DNA from: a virus
Direction: 5' to 3' (one strand)
DNA length: 28,145 nucleotides
IMG/VR virus record: IMGVR_UViG_3300045790_000685
Span: 1-28,145 of that record
The translations under genes were made by a program, and so were the position numbers. The notes under the pieces are model-generated. The model ran no database searches. It was not told the origin of the DNA and saw only the letters and a list, made by a program, of their open reading frames with translations. Position 1 is the first letter of the stretch; each line of letters starts with the position of its first letter. This document shows, one piece after another, positions 7,297 to 14,889 of this stretch.

Positions 7297-9065
7297 TCTA
7301 TAATCTCAATATCATTCTCGTAACTAGTAAAGCCGTTTTCTTTAATGACTTTCATTACGTTGTTAACTCTTCCAATCAGTTCATCCTTATGGGATATAAG
7401 ATACACGTTCTTGTCGCCTTCTCTACCCATTTTCTTAAGAACACTAAGTGAACTTTCAACACCAGCAGTATCCATACCACTATCAATTAACTCATCAATA
7501 AACAACAAGTTAATCTTTTGATATAAACTTTCCCAAACATCACGGAATGCAAAGCTCATACCAAGTATAAGTCTGTTACGTTCGCCTCTACTTAGATTAT
7601 CAAAGTCTAAGTCTTGTCCTAGCTGTGTAATTTCAACTGCTAAGTCGTTCTGGAATACAACTTGATGCGGTAAACCTAACTTATCAAGATAATATGTAAG
7701 TCTGTTGTTAAGATACATTAAGTTTTGATCAATAATCTTCTTACGAATAAAGCTATCTTTGTTTGTAAGTAGTTTTAACAAGAAGTCTTGATGCTCTTTG
7801 AAACTAGTGAGATCATTTACTGCACCCCAGTTAACTTCTTGTATAGCACTACTGTTTAACTCGTCAATTTGTAACTGATACGGGTCAGATTCTTGTTCTT
7901 TGCTAGTTAATGCTTGCTTTAAGCTATCAACATTAGTTCTATGATCATATGCTTCTTTTGCACTATCATAAAACGTTCTAGGCTTGCCGTTAATATCACC
8001 AAGTTCAGCTAGTTCATTAACAACTACTGAACATTTAAGATTAATCTCTTGTGCATACGTAGTTGCATCGGTTAATTCTTTAGTTTTCTTATCTGCAATC
8101 TCTGCTTTCTTATCTGCATGTAGTTCTTGACCACAAGTATAACAAGTTGCATCTTCTAAGTCTGCAATGTCTTTCTCAGCCTTAACAACACTCTTGTCAG
8201 CACGTAATAGTGCAGGTTCTAAAGTACTTAACTCCTTTTTAAGAGCCAAAATAGCATTATTATGTTGCGACCAGTTAGATAACTTCTCATGCAACTCAAG
8301 TTCTTCGTCGATGTCTAAATGTTCTAGTTCGTCTATGCCTTTTTGTAGCTTAGATACGTCTTGACTCTTCTTAGATAGCCATGCACGTTGCGTATTTTGC
8401 AAACTAGTAATAGTTCCGCCTATCTTTTCGTTTGCACTCTGAATAGCATTAATTTTTAATGTCTCTTCTTGAATAGCATCCTTAGTATAGCGTGTTTGTT
8501 CTTTAAGTGCATCTGCTTTTTCGGATAATATAGTAATACCTAGCAATTGCTCAATAATAGCACGTTGATCGTTAGTGCGCATACTTAAAAACGGCTCTGT
8601 ATAGGTGTTTAACGCAACAATGTGCTTAAACATATCGTGACTCATATCAAGCAAGTCGTTAATATACTCTTGTGTTTTACGACTATCACCTTGTGATTCG
8701 TCTGTCATCTCTTGTTCTTGGTTATCAACATAAAACTTGAGTATGTTAGGCGAACGTCCGCGCTCAATGCGGTAATCCACGTTGTTCTTTTCAAAATGCA
8801 GTGTAACTAACATGCCTTTGCTGTTAGTTTTATTAATTAAGTTGTTGCGCTTGATGTTTGTAAGTGCAGTACCGTATAGTGCATACGATAATGCATTGAT
8901 AATAGTAGTTTTACCAGTACCATTACGACTTCCGCTATCATCACCGCCTTGATCTAAGTTTTCACCCAACACAAGTGTTAAGTTGTCCTTATCAAAATCA
9001 ACTGCTTGAGTCTGATTACCTACACTCATGAAGTTCTTGCACGTTAAGTCTTTAATTTTTATCAT
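7293..9065 (-). CDS. 46: Recombination endonuclease subunit gp46 (Rad50/SbcC-like ATPase)
   Basis: The large subunit of the T4-type gp46/gp47 complex, which resects DNA ends for recombination-dependent replication and helps degrade host DNA. All Rad50-type elements are visible in 590 residues: Walker A GSRNGTGKTT (45-54), a coiled-coil region broken by a zinc hook C308-Y-T-C311, the ABC signature LSRGER (491-496), Walker B NLLFIDE (519-525) and an LISHKDE switch motif (about 557-563). T4 gp46 is about 560 residues, so the length is normal. The ATG at 9065 overlaps the gp47 stop as ATGA, which gives coupled synthesis of the two partners. Expression should come from the early promoter in front of gp47. 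Confidence 0.96.
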   Translation of the reverse strand: MIKIKDLTCKNFMSVGNQTQAVDFDKDNLTLVLGENLDQGGDDSGSRNGTGKTTIINALSYALYGTALTNIKRNNLINKTNSKGMLVTLHFEKNNVDYRIERGRSPNILKFYVDNQEQEMTDESQGDSRKTQEYINDLLDMSHDMFKHIVALNTYTEPFLSMRTNDQRAIIEQLLGITILSEKADALKEQTRYTKDAIQEETLKINAIQSANEKIGGTITSLQNTQRAWLSKKSQDVSKLQKGIDELEHLDIDEELELHEKLSNWSQHNNAILALKKELSTLEPALLRADKSVVKAEKDIADLEDATCYTCGQELHADKKAEIADKKTKELTDATTYAQEINLKCSVVVNELAELGDINGKPRTFYDSAKEAYDHRTNVDSLKQALTSKEQESDPYQLQIDELNSSAIQEVNWGAVNDLTSFKEHQDFLLKLLTNKDSFIRKKIIDQNLMYLNNRLTYYLDKLGLPHQVVFQNDLAVEITQLGQDLDFDNLSRGERNRLILGMSFAFRDVWESLYQKINLLFIDELIDSGMDTAGVESSLSVLKKMGREGDKNVYLISHKDELIGRVNNVMKVIKENGFTSYENDIEIIE

Positions 9066-10072
9066 AGTTCGTTGTAAATGTCCATAAGCGTCTTCTTATT
9101 GAAGTTGTCTGAGTCGATTGCGGCAATTTCACCAGCAACAATTTGGTCGACACTCTCAAATTGTCTTATATCTAGTTCGGTAGTAAGTTCTTCTAACTGC
9201 TTTTGTGGAATTAAACTAATTTCTCTGCAACCGTACTGGTTAATGAAGGTTTCTTTTACAAAACTAGCTTCTTCAAAGCTAATAGGCAAGTCTAAGTTAA
9301 CTCGCAAGTACATATTAGGCTTAATAAGGGTTTCTTGTTCGTCAATTAGTTGACTTAGCTTAATTGTACGATACTTAGGACAGTCTGCCCAATTAAGATA
9401 TTCAGGTTCTTTATCGTTTTCACGATCAAGTATCATCATACCTCGATCATCGTCCCATGCGTCAGCATAGTTGTGCGGAAATGCATTACCTAAGTAATGT
9501 ACTACACCTTGTTGCTGTCGCTTATGGAAATGTCCACTAAAAACATATGATTGGTGTTTAAAGTCTTCAGCTTTTAGCTCTCCGTGATCAGGCATTTGTA
9601 CCATAGCGTTCATATAGAAGCTAGGAAGCTCAAAATGCCCAAAAACATACTTGCTTTTAAGTGTTCTAAGTTTTTTCCATTCATCACCGACTAACCAAGG
9701 AACAATAGTTACATCTTCAATTGTAGTAATTTCGTCTACAAAGGTAATTCCTGGAATATGTTTTGCAAACGCAGTACTATTAACGTCACGCTTGTCTTTA
9801 TAATACAAATCGTGGTTACCATCAAAGAAGAAGAACTGCTCAAAGGCCGCTCCTAACTTTTCCATGCTTCTAATAGTAGCATCCATTGTTGTTAAGTTTA
9901 AACTATTCCGATTGTGATGCCAATCTCCACAAAAAATACCAGTTTCACAACCGTTAGCTTTTGCTTCTTTGATATACCAATCAATAAAGTCTTCACAATC
10001 CTGATTGTGTACTTTACTGTTGCCTTTAAGGCCAAAGTGAATGTCTGTAAAGACTGCGGCTTTCTTAAACAA
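9062..10072 (-). CDS. 47: Recombination endonuclease subunit gp47 (Mre11/SbcD-like nuclease)
   Basis: The nuclease partner of gp46. The metallophosphoesterase motifs are complete: D10-I-H12, GD50-x-H52, GNHD (85-88), GH (145-146) and SGHFH (179-183), so it should be active. At 336 residues it matches T4 gp47 (about 339). The start is unusual: TTG at 10072-10070, with GAGG 8 bp upstream and no upstream in-frame ATG. The first conserved motif begins at residue 9, so a later start is impossible. A TTG start may lower its rate of synthesis relative to gp46. It is preceded by its own sigma-70-type promoter (10127-10099), inside the gap after gp55. Confidence 0.96.
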   Translation of the reverse strand: MFKKAAVFTDIHFGLKGNSKVHNQDCEDFIDWYIKEAKANGCETGIFCGDWHHNRNSLNLTTMDATIRSMEKLGAAFEQFFFFDGNHDLYYKDKRDVNSTAFAKHIPGITFVDEITTIEDVTIVPWLVGDEWKKLRTLKSKYVFGHFELPSFYMNAMVQMPDHGELKAEDFKHQSYVFSGHFHKRQQQGVVHYLGNAFPHNYADAWDDDRGMMILDRENDKEPEYLNWADCPKYRTIKLSQLIDEQETLIKPNMYLRVNLDLPISFEEASFVKETFINQYGCREISLIPQKQLEELTTELDIRQFESVDQIVAGEIAAIDSDNFNKKTLMDIYNEL

Positions 10073-10098
10073 ATTTAAATCCTCTATAGTTCTAATAC

Positions 10099-10127
10099 AT
10101 TATACATTAAAAGCAGGCAAAAGTCAA
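10099..10127 (-). promoter_or_regulatory. Host sigma-70-type (early) promoter for gp47-gp46
   Basis: On the minus strand TTGACT (10127-10122), 17 bp, then TATAAT (10104-10099). The -10 box is perfect, the -35 is 5 of 6 and the spacing is optimal. The -35 overlaps the gp55 stop codon. Initiation near 10092 leaves a short leader to the TTG start at 10072. Confidence 0.8.
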
Positions 10128-10975
10128 TCGCTTTTGGTTTTAGTACCTGGATTAGCCATATCGTGTTCGCGCTTTTGTTGTGCTTCCCATTCACCGGAAT
10201 GTTGTCTAGTAAAACTAGGATTCATATCATTCATTTCAAGAATATCGTCACGTATGTTCTGCGCACGTTTCTCGATGTTGATAACACGTACAAAACTGTT
10301 AGTAACTGCGGCAGTATAATATGCAAACGGATTTTGTGACTTAGATTCGTCAAATTGTAGTCCAATTTGTGCAAGTTGTAATATTGCTTGACCGCGCATT
10401 TCGTCATTGTAAGTGTATCCACGTACATTACCACGTGTTGCATAACGATCACATAACTTCATCCACATCATAGCAAGCGTATTAGTTGCTTTACCATGAG
10501 TTTTATTAAAGTTACCATTTTCCATACCACCTTGCCAATGACTTTTACCAACTAGTACAAGCTCTCCTTCGTCATTATACTTGTAATGATGAAATGGTGG
10601 AAAGTTTAACTTAGTCTTTGTATCTGCAATGGTCTTTGGGTTCTTTTTACGACCTGGTTCTTCTGGAATATGATCAAATGACATAACACGAAAGATTATT
10701 TCTTCTTTAGTAATCTTCTTATAGTCATGTTCGCACTCTGCTTGCTTAACTTTTTCTCCTGCTAGTTTTCTACGATCGTATTCAGCAACACTTAACTTCT
10801 TTGCTTTATTTCGCTTTGCTTCAGCAGTGGTTCTTATGTTTATTTTGTCAATATCAAGTAAGATAATGTCAAAATCAGCATACGAGTCTTCAGTATAGCT
10901 ACAAAAGGTAGCCTTTGATTTATGAATTTCTTTTAATATGTCTTTGTTGTTTAGGTAATTTACACGTCTAGCCAT
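10124..10975 (-). CDS. 55: Late-transcription sigma factor gp55, enlarged form
   Basis: The phage sigma factor that directs host RNA polymerase to TATAAATA late promoters. The start at ATG 10975 (283 residues) is preferred over a longer frame from 11023 because GGAG lies 6 bp upstream of it and the longer start would precede the predicted transcript start. Matches to T4 gp55, from memory: VNYLNNKDILKEI (5-17, T4 VNNKELLQAI); a region-2-like block GYTYNDEMRGQAI (186-198), FDESKSQNPFAYYTAAV (208-224) and FVRVINIEKR (228-237, T4 FVQRIKKERK). T4 gp55 is 185 residues: here roughly 120 extra residues sit between the NNK block and the sigma core, and the C-terminus (ANPGTKTKSD) lacks an evident hydrophobic clamp-binding motif such as T4 SLDFLYE. 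It has its own early promoter and lies divergent from the tail operon. Confidence 0.87.
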   Translation of the reverse strand: MARRVNYLNNKDILKEIHKSKATFCSYTEDSYADFDIILLDIDKINIRTTAEAKRNKAKKLSVAEYDRRKLAGEKVKQAECEHDYKKITKEEIIFRVMSFDHIPEEPGRKKNPKTIADTKTKLNFPPFHHYKYNDEGELVLVGKSHWQGGMENGNFNKTHGKATNTLAMMWMKLCDRYATRGNVRGYTYNDEMRGQAILQLAQIGLQFDESKSQNPFAYYTAAVTNSFVRVINIEKRAQNIRDDILEMNDMNPSFTRQHSGEWEAQQKREHDMANPGTKTKSD

Positions 10976-11005
10976 TATTTCTCCAAGTTCTAAGATGTTA
11001 CATAC

Positions 11006-11034
11006 ATTATAATATACATACATTAAAAAGTCAA
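11006..11034 (-). promoter_or_regulatory. Host sigma-70-type (early) promoter for gp55
   Basis: On the minus strand TTGACT (11034-11029), 17 bp, TATAAT (11011-11006). It has the same boxes and spacing as the gp47 promoter, and both continue TATAATGTAT. The start would be near 10999, giving a leader of about 24 bases. Confidence 0.82.
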
Positions 11035-11041
11035 CTAAATA
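11034..11041 (+). promoter_or_regulatory. Weak candidate late promoter for the tail/baseplate operon
   Basis: ACTAAATA matches the late consensus at 6 of 8, 21 bp upstream of ATG 11062. The same ACTAAATA occurs before the internal-protein pair. It abuts the -35 of the leftward gp55 promoter. A late promoter is expected here, but the match is weak. Confidence 0.35.
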
Positions 11042-11061
11042 ACACTATAGAAGGAGCAATT

Positions 11062-11910
11062 ATGCCAAATAATTTTATCACCAGCTTAGTAAAGGACTTT
11101 GGGGATGTTGTAACACAATCTGCATCCAAAGCATTTAACACAATTAATCAAGCCCAGTCTTGGGCAGACAATCCAATGGGGTTAATGAAAGGTATACGTA
11201 GCGTAAACTTACCAACTGACGCTATGCCAGTATTTAAATCACATACCGGCGCTACTGTTAAAACTCCTAAGGGCGATAATGACTGGCGAGTTAGTCTAAG
11301 TATTCCGCCTATTATGCAAAACATGCCAATGGACCTATTAGCCCCCCTTGCTAAAACAGATGGTAAAATGGTATTTCCTTTTACGCCTTCTATAATATTT
11401 TCTCACTCCGCAAGCTACAATGCAATGCAACCTACACATACTAATTATCCGTTTTTTAACTATCAGAGCTCGGCTGTGGACGCTATAACTATTGCAGGAG
11501 ACTTTTTTGCTGAAAATGCAGAAGATGCACAATATTGGGTAGCGGCTGTAACGTATTTGCGTACTGTAACTAAAATGTTTTACGGCAATAGCGAAAATGC
11601 AGGCAATCCACCGCCTATTGTTAAACTTAATGGTTATGGAGAATTTGTATTTAATGATGTACCTTGTGTAGTGACAGCATTTAACATTGATTTACCTCAA
11701 GACGTTGATTATATTAAAACATCAAATGTAACAACTACTCCAGGAAACCATCATAATGATCCAACATCAGAATCTGGTCCAGGAACTTGGGTACCAGCAC
11801 AAAGTTTAATCTCAGTAACAGTACAACCAATATACAGTAGAGCAAAGCAAGCAGAATTTAATTTAAATAATTTTGTTAGCGGTGACTTAATAACTAAAGG
11901 AATGATTTAA
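11062..11910 (+). CDS. Baseplate tail-tube cap/initiator (gp48/gp54-like)
   Basis: A 282-residue protein placed at the head of the baseplate operon. The central part has NYPFFNYQSSAVDAITIAGDF (starting about 128), then WVAAVTYLRTVTKMFYG (159-175), GNPPPIVKLNGYG (181-193) and VVTAFNIDLPQDVDYI (203-218). I recall this pattern from the gp48/gp54 tube-cap family of T4-like phages. These proteins sit on the hub and start tail-tube polymerisation. I cannot tell gp48 from gp54 from sequence alone, and only one copy is visible here. The ATG is preceded by AAGGAG at optimal spacing. The gene overlaps the next one as TAATG. Confidence 0.66.
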   Translation: MPNNFITSLVKDFGDVVTQSASKAFNTINQAQSWADNPMGLMKGIRSVNLPTDAMPVFKSHTGATVKTPKGDNDWRVSLSIPPIMQNMPMDLLAPLAKTDGKMVFPFTPSIIFSHSASYNAMQPTHTNYPFFNYQSSAVDAITIAGDFFAENAEDAQYWVAAVTYLRTVTKMFYGNSENAGNPPPIVKLNGYGEFVFNDVPCVVTAFNIDLPQDVDYIKTSNVTTTPGNHHNDPTSESGPGTWVPAQSLISVTVQPIYSRAKQAEFNLNNFVSGDLITKGMI

Positions 11911-12212
11911 TGGCAACTTACGGAAATAGCAGTCCTTGGCAAAATACTAAAGTTGTAGATAATCAGTATCTTGGACATTTTGAAATTAGACCTGTGCCCG
12001 GTGAAGCTGATGACATCCTTTATGAGATTGAAGCACAATACACTCATAGACCAGACTTATTAGCGTATGACTTATACGGTACTACAAAATTATGGTGGGT
12101 ATTTGCACAAAGAAATATGGATACAATAAAAGACCCAGTATATGACATTGAAGCAGGCATTGGTATTTTTCTACCAAAAGGCCCTTCATTAAAACGATTG
12201 CTAGGAATGTAA
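11910..12212 (+). CDS. 53: Baseplate wedge protein gp53
   Basis: A 100-residue protein with the core of the gp53 wedge family: YTHRPDLLAYDLYGTTKLWW (44-63) followed by VFAQRNMD and KDPVYDIEAGIGIFLPKG. T4 gp53 joins neighbouring baseplate wedges and is larger (about 196 residues), so this is a compact form holding the LysM-like conserved part. The ATG overlaps the previous stop as TAATG, indicating coupled translation. Confidence 0.83.
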   Translation: MATYGNSSPWQNTKVVDNQYLGHFEIRPVPGEADDILYEIEAQYTHRPDLLAYDLYGTTKLWWVFAQRNMDTIKDPVYDIEAGIGIFLPKGPSLKRLLGM

Positions 12213-12215
12213 ATT

Positions 12216-14870
12216 ATGAGAGGACATCATAGTTTTACCGGAATAAAAAATAATATAACAAAAAAACTGAATGTTATTAGAGATCATCATCCGGAATTAA
12301 AACAAGCTATAAACAATGTGGCCGCTGTCACTAGCGCAATCCATGTTGGCACAACTGAAGAATTTTATGCTAGACAGGGAGGAGCTGTTGTTAATGCCGT
12401 TGCAGAAAAAACAATGGACAAATCAGCATCTCCGGGATCTGTAGGAAAAAGATCTACACCGGGCGAACTTGAACCAGGAATTACTCCAGCACCGTGGGCT
12501 AATGAACTTGAAGGTTTTGCAAGTATGAACTGTATAGTAACACTTTCTGTATTAAGTGTTGACGAAGTTAACGATCCTGATGGCACTTATAGATCTAGCG
12601 GATTACGAAATGATTCAATAATTGCTAGAAGTGGCGGCAGCGGTAAGTTTAAAGTTAAAACAGCATATGAAAAAGTTCTAGGCAAATCCTTAGAGTTTTT
12701 TATAGATGATTTAGAGTTTATGGCAATATGTTCTCCAGATATTAATTCTAGAAATGCTAACGTAACAACACTAGAATTTAAAATTCAAGAACCGTATAGT
12801 ATGGGATTATTTTTAAATGCCCTTAAAGCGGCAGCAACTATAGGCGGTCATCCAAACTATATTGCGGCAACTTATATGTTAACTCTTGAATTTGTCGGAA
12901 CTGACGAAGAGGGCAATGTAGGACAAGCACCTCATTCAAGAAGATTTCTTCCAATTAAATTTAAAACCGTTGAGTTTCAAGTCACTGGCGCCGGCTCAGA
13001 ATACGCTTGCTCAGCATATCTATCTAATGAACAAGCGTTAACTGACAGAGTGACTCAAATAAAAACTGATATTTCAATAACTGGATCAACAGTTAGAGAA
13101 CTGTTACAAACAGGTGGGCAAAGTTTAACAACTGTTATCAATACTAGATTGCTTGACAAAGAAGAAAATGATGAACTTGACACGGCTGATCAATATGTTA
13201 TTATATTTCCTAGCTCAGGAGAGTATAATAGTGAAAACAGGAACAGCTCCCAAGTTGCTTCAACCCAAAACCGTGCAATGCAAACAGCAGACGGGCCACC
13301 TGGCTCTACCGCAGTAGACTTTACACTATCAAAAGCTGAATTACAAAAACAGTATAGTTCTATAACTGGTAATACTGATGATGTTCCTTTAAACTACGAC
13401 GAGTATATAAGTCAAATTACTGGTATTGTTAAATCTTCGTCACAATTTGGAAAAGCATTTAAAGATTATGCAAACAGTGATTATGCAAAAAATGAAGTAG
13501 GCGAAAGTGACATCATTGCTAACCCTGGCGAAACAGGACAATCACCGATGGGCCAGATGAAGTATGCAGAAGAGCTAGTTAATAATATCCCTATTTTTTC
13601 TAGAGGATCTGCGCAACTACAAACTAGTTCTACTAATAGAATGTTCAAGTTTTTAAAAGGAACAAGAATACAAGACATTATTGAAGAAGTATTATTAATA
13701 AGCACATACGGACAAAATCTTGCAACACAACTTTCTGACATTACTGATCCAATGGGAATGATTACTTGGTATAGAATAGAAACTGATGTTTATATAGTGC
13801 CCGGCTCAAAAGAAGTTTTACGATCAGGCAATACTCCAAATATATATGTTTATAGAGTTGTTCCGTACAAAGTGCATTCTAGTATATTTAATAACCCAAC
13901 AGCACCGGCTATTGGAATAAGCGAGTTAAAATCGGTTGCCGCTAAAGAATACAATTATATATACACAGGACTTAACAAAGATATTTTAGATGTAGACATA
14001 AAATATAAATTTGCATTCCAAGCAGGAGCCATTGCTGATTCAGGTGCGTTAACAGCTAGCCAACGAAAGGGTACTGCTAATAAATCTTCAGCTGACCAGA
14101 CAGAAAATGATTATAAACTAAGTCAAGGTGGTACTGGTAATGCTCCGGCTGAAGGAATTGGTGGATCATACGAAACTATTAACAATACTGCAATGGCTAA
14201 TGGCGGCTCAGAGATAAGCAATGCAGATATCAATATTGCAAGAGGTTTTAATCAACGCCTAGTAAATAGTCATGCAGACTTGCTTATGATGACTATGACA
14301 ATTATGGGCGATCCGTTTTATATAAGCGACAACGGCGCTGGCAATTATCATGTTGGCGGAGATAACTCGTATACTAACATGACAAAAGATGGAACAGCAA
14401 ATTACTCCAATGGACAACTTCATATTAACTTATTATTTAGAACACCAGTTGACATTAATGAAGATACAGGCGGATATATTTACCCTGAAGATTTGCTATT
14501 AGTTGAATCATTTAGTGGGATATATTCAGTTATTAGAGTTGAGAGCTCTATTTCAGGAAATAAATTTACGCAAGTACTAACTATGAATAGAGTAATTAAC
14601 CAACAAGAAACTCAAACAACAGCAGGCGCTGCCAAATTTGAAGAAAGTTTTGGCAGCGAATCTCCGGGATGGCGGGAACGGATGAATAAGCTCGGCGGCG
14701 TATCCCAAATGGCTCCTGGAGGCAGTACTTCAACCATAGCTGGCTCTGGACCAGCTGGCCAATATGTTCCAATTGTTACTCCAGAGGCTCTCAAGGAAGC
14801 AGCCGACCTAAGAAAACAAGTTGCATTAAACCGCGCTGGTGCTATTTATACCGACGGCCGCCCTAGATGA
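12216..14870 (+). CDS. Baseplate hub protein (gp27-like), large form
   Basis: An 884-residue protein just before the spike gene, the expected place for the gp27-type hub that the spike trimer plugs into. The N-terminal part (about 90-300) contains EFKIQEPYSMGLFLNALKAA and the beta-rich stretch YMLTLEFVGTDEEG, ending near ACSAYLSNEQALTDRV. The C-terminal part has MTIMGDPFYIS (about 693-703) and EDLLLVESFSGIYSVIRVES (about 760-780), hub-type signatures. The ends are Ser/Gly/Pro-rich and probably flexible. T4 gp27 is 391 residues, so this may also contain parts held by other hub proteins in T4. It begins 3 bp after the gp53 stop. Hub role is likely, exact T4 equivalence less so. Confidence 0.7.
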   Translation: MRGHHSFTGIKNNITKKLNVIRDHHPELKQAINNVAAVTSAIHVGTTEEFYARQGGAVVNAVAEKTMDKSASPGSVGKRSTPGELEPGITPAPWANELEGFASMNCIVTLSVLSVDEVNDPDGTYRSSGLRNDSIIARSGGSGKFKVKTAYEKVLGKSLEFFIDDLEFMAICSPDINSRNANVTTLEFKIQEPYSMGLFLNALKAAATIGGHPNYIAATYMLTLEFVGTDEEGNVGQAPHSRRFLPIKFKTVEFQVTGAGSEYACSAYLSNEQALTDRVTQIKTDISITGSTVRELLQTGGQSLTTVINTRLLDKEENDELDTADQYVIIFPSSGEYNSENRNSSQVASTQNRAMQTADGPPGSTAVDFTLSKAELQKQYSSITGNTDDVPLNYDEYISQITGIVKSSSQFGKAFKDYANSDYAKNEVGESDIIANPGETGQSPMGQMKYAEELVNNIPIFSRGSAQLQTSSTNRMFKFLKGTRIQDIIEEVLLISTYGQNLATQLSDITDPMGMITWYRIETDVYIVPGSKEVLRSGNTPNIYVYRVVPYKVHSSIFNNPTAPAIGISELKSVAAKEYNYIYTGLNKDILDVDIKYKFAFQAGAIADSGALTASQRKGTANKSSADQTENDYKLSQGGTGNAPAEGIGGSYETINNTAMANGGSEISNADINIARGFNQRLVNSHADLLMMTMTIMGDPFYISDNGAGNYHVGGDNSYTNMTKDGTANYSNGQLHINLLFRTPVDINEDTGGYIYPEDLLLVESFSGIYSVIRVESSISGNKFTQVLTMNRVINQQETQTTAGAAKFEESFGSESPGWRERMNKLGGVSQMAPGGSTSTIAGSGPAGQYVPIVTPEALKEAADLRKQVALNRAGAIYTDGRPR

Positions 14871-14889
14871 TTAGTGAGAGATAATAACA

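Noticed and set aside
10976-11023. Upstream start giving gp55 16 extra residues
   Set aside because: It lies at or before the predicted transcript start, overlaps the -10 box and has no ribosome site. The ATG at 10975 has GGAG at good spacing and the extra residues do not resemble gp55.
11044-11051. CACTATAG-like string resembling the end of a T7 promoter
   Set aside because: Only the last few bases match and there is no reason to expect a single-subunit polymerase in a T4-like phage.
14004-14011. TATAAATT, 7 of 8 match to a late promoter
   Set aside because: It lies inside the hub gene with no start codon behind it; such matches are expected by chance at this base composition.
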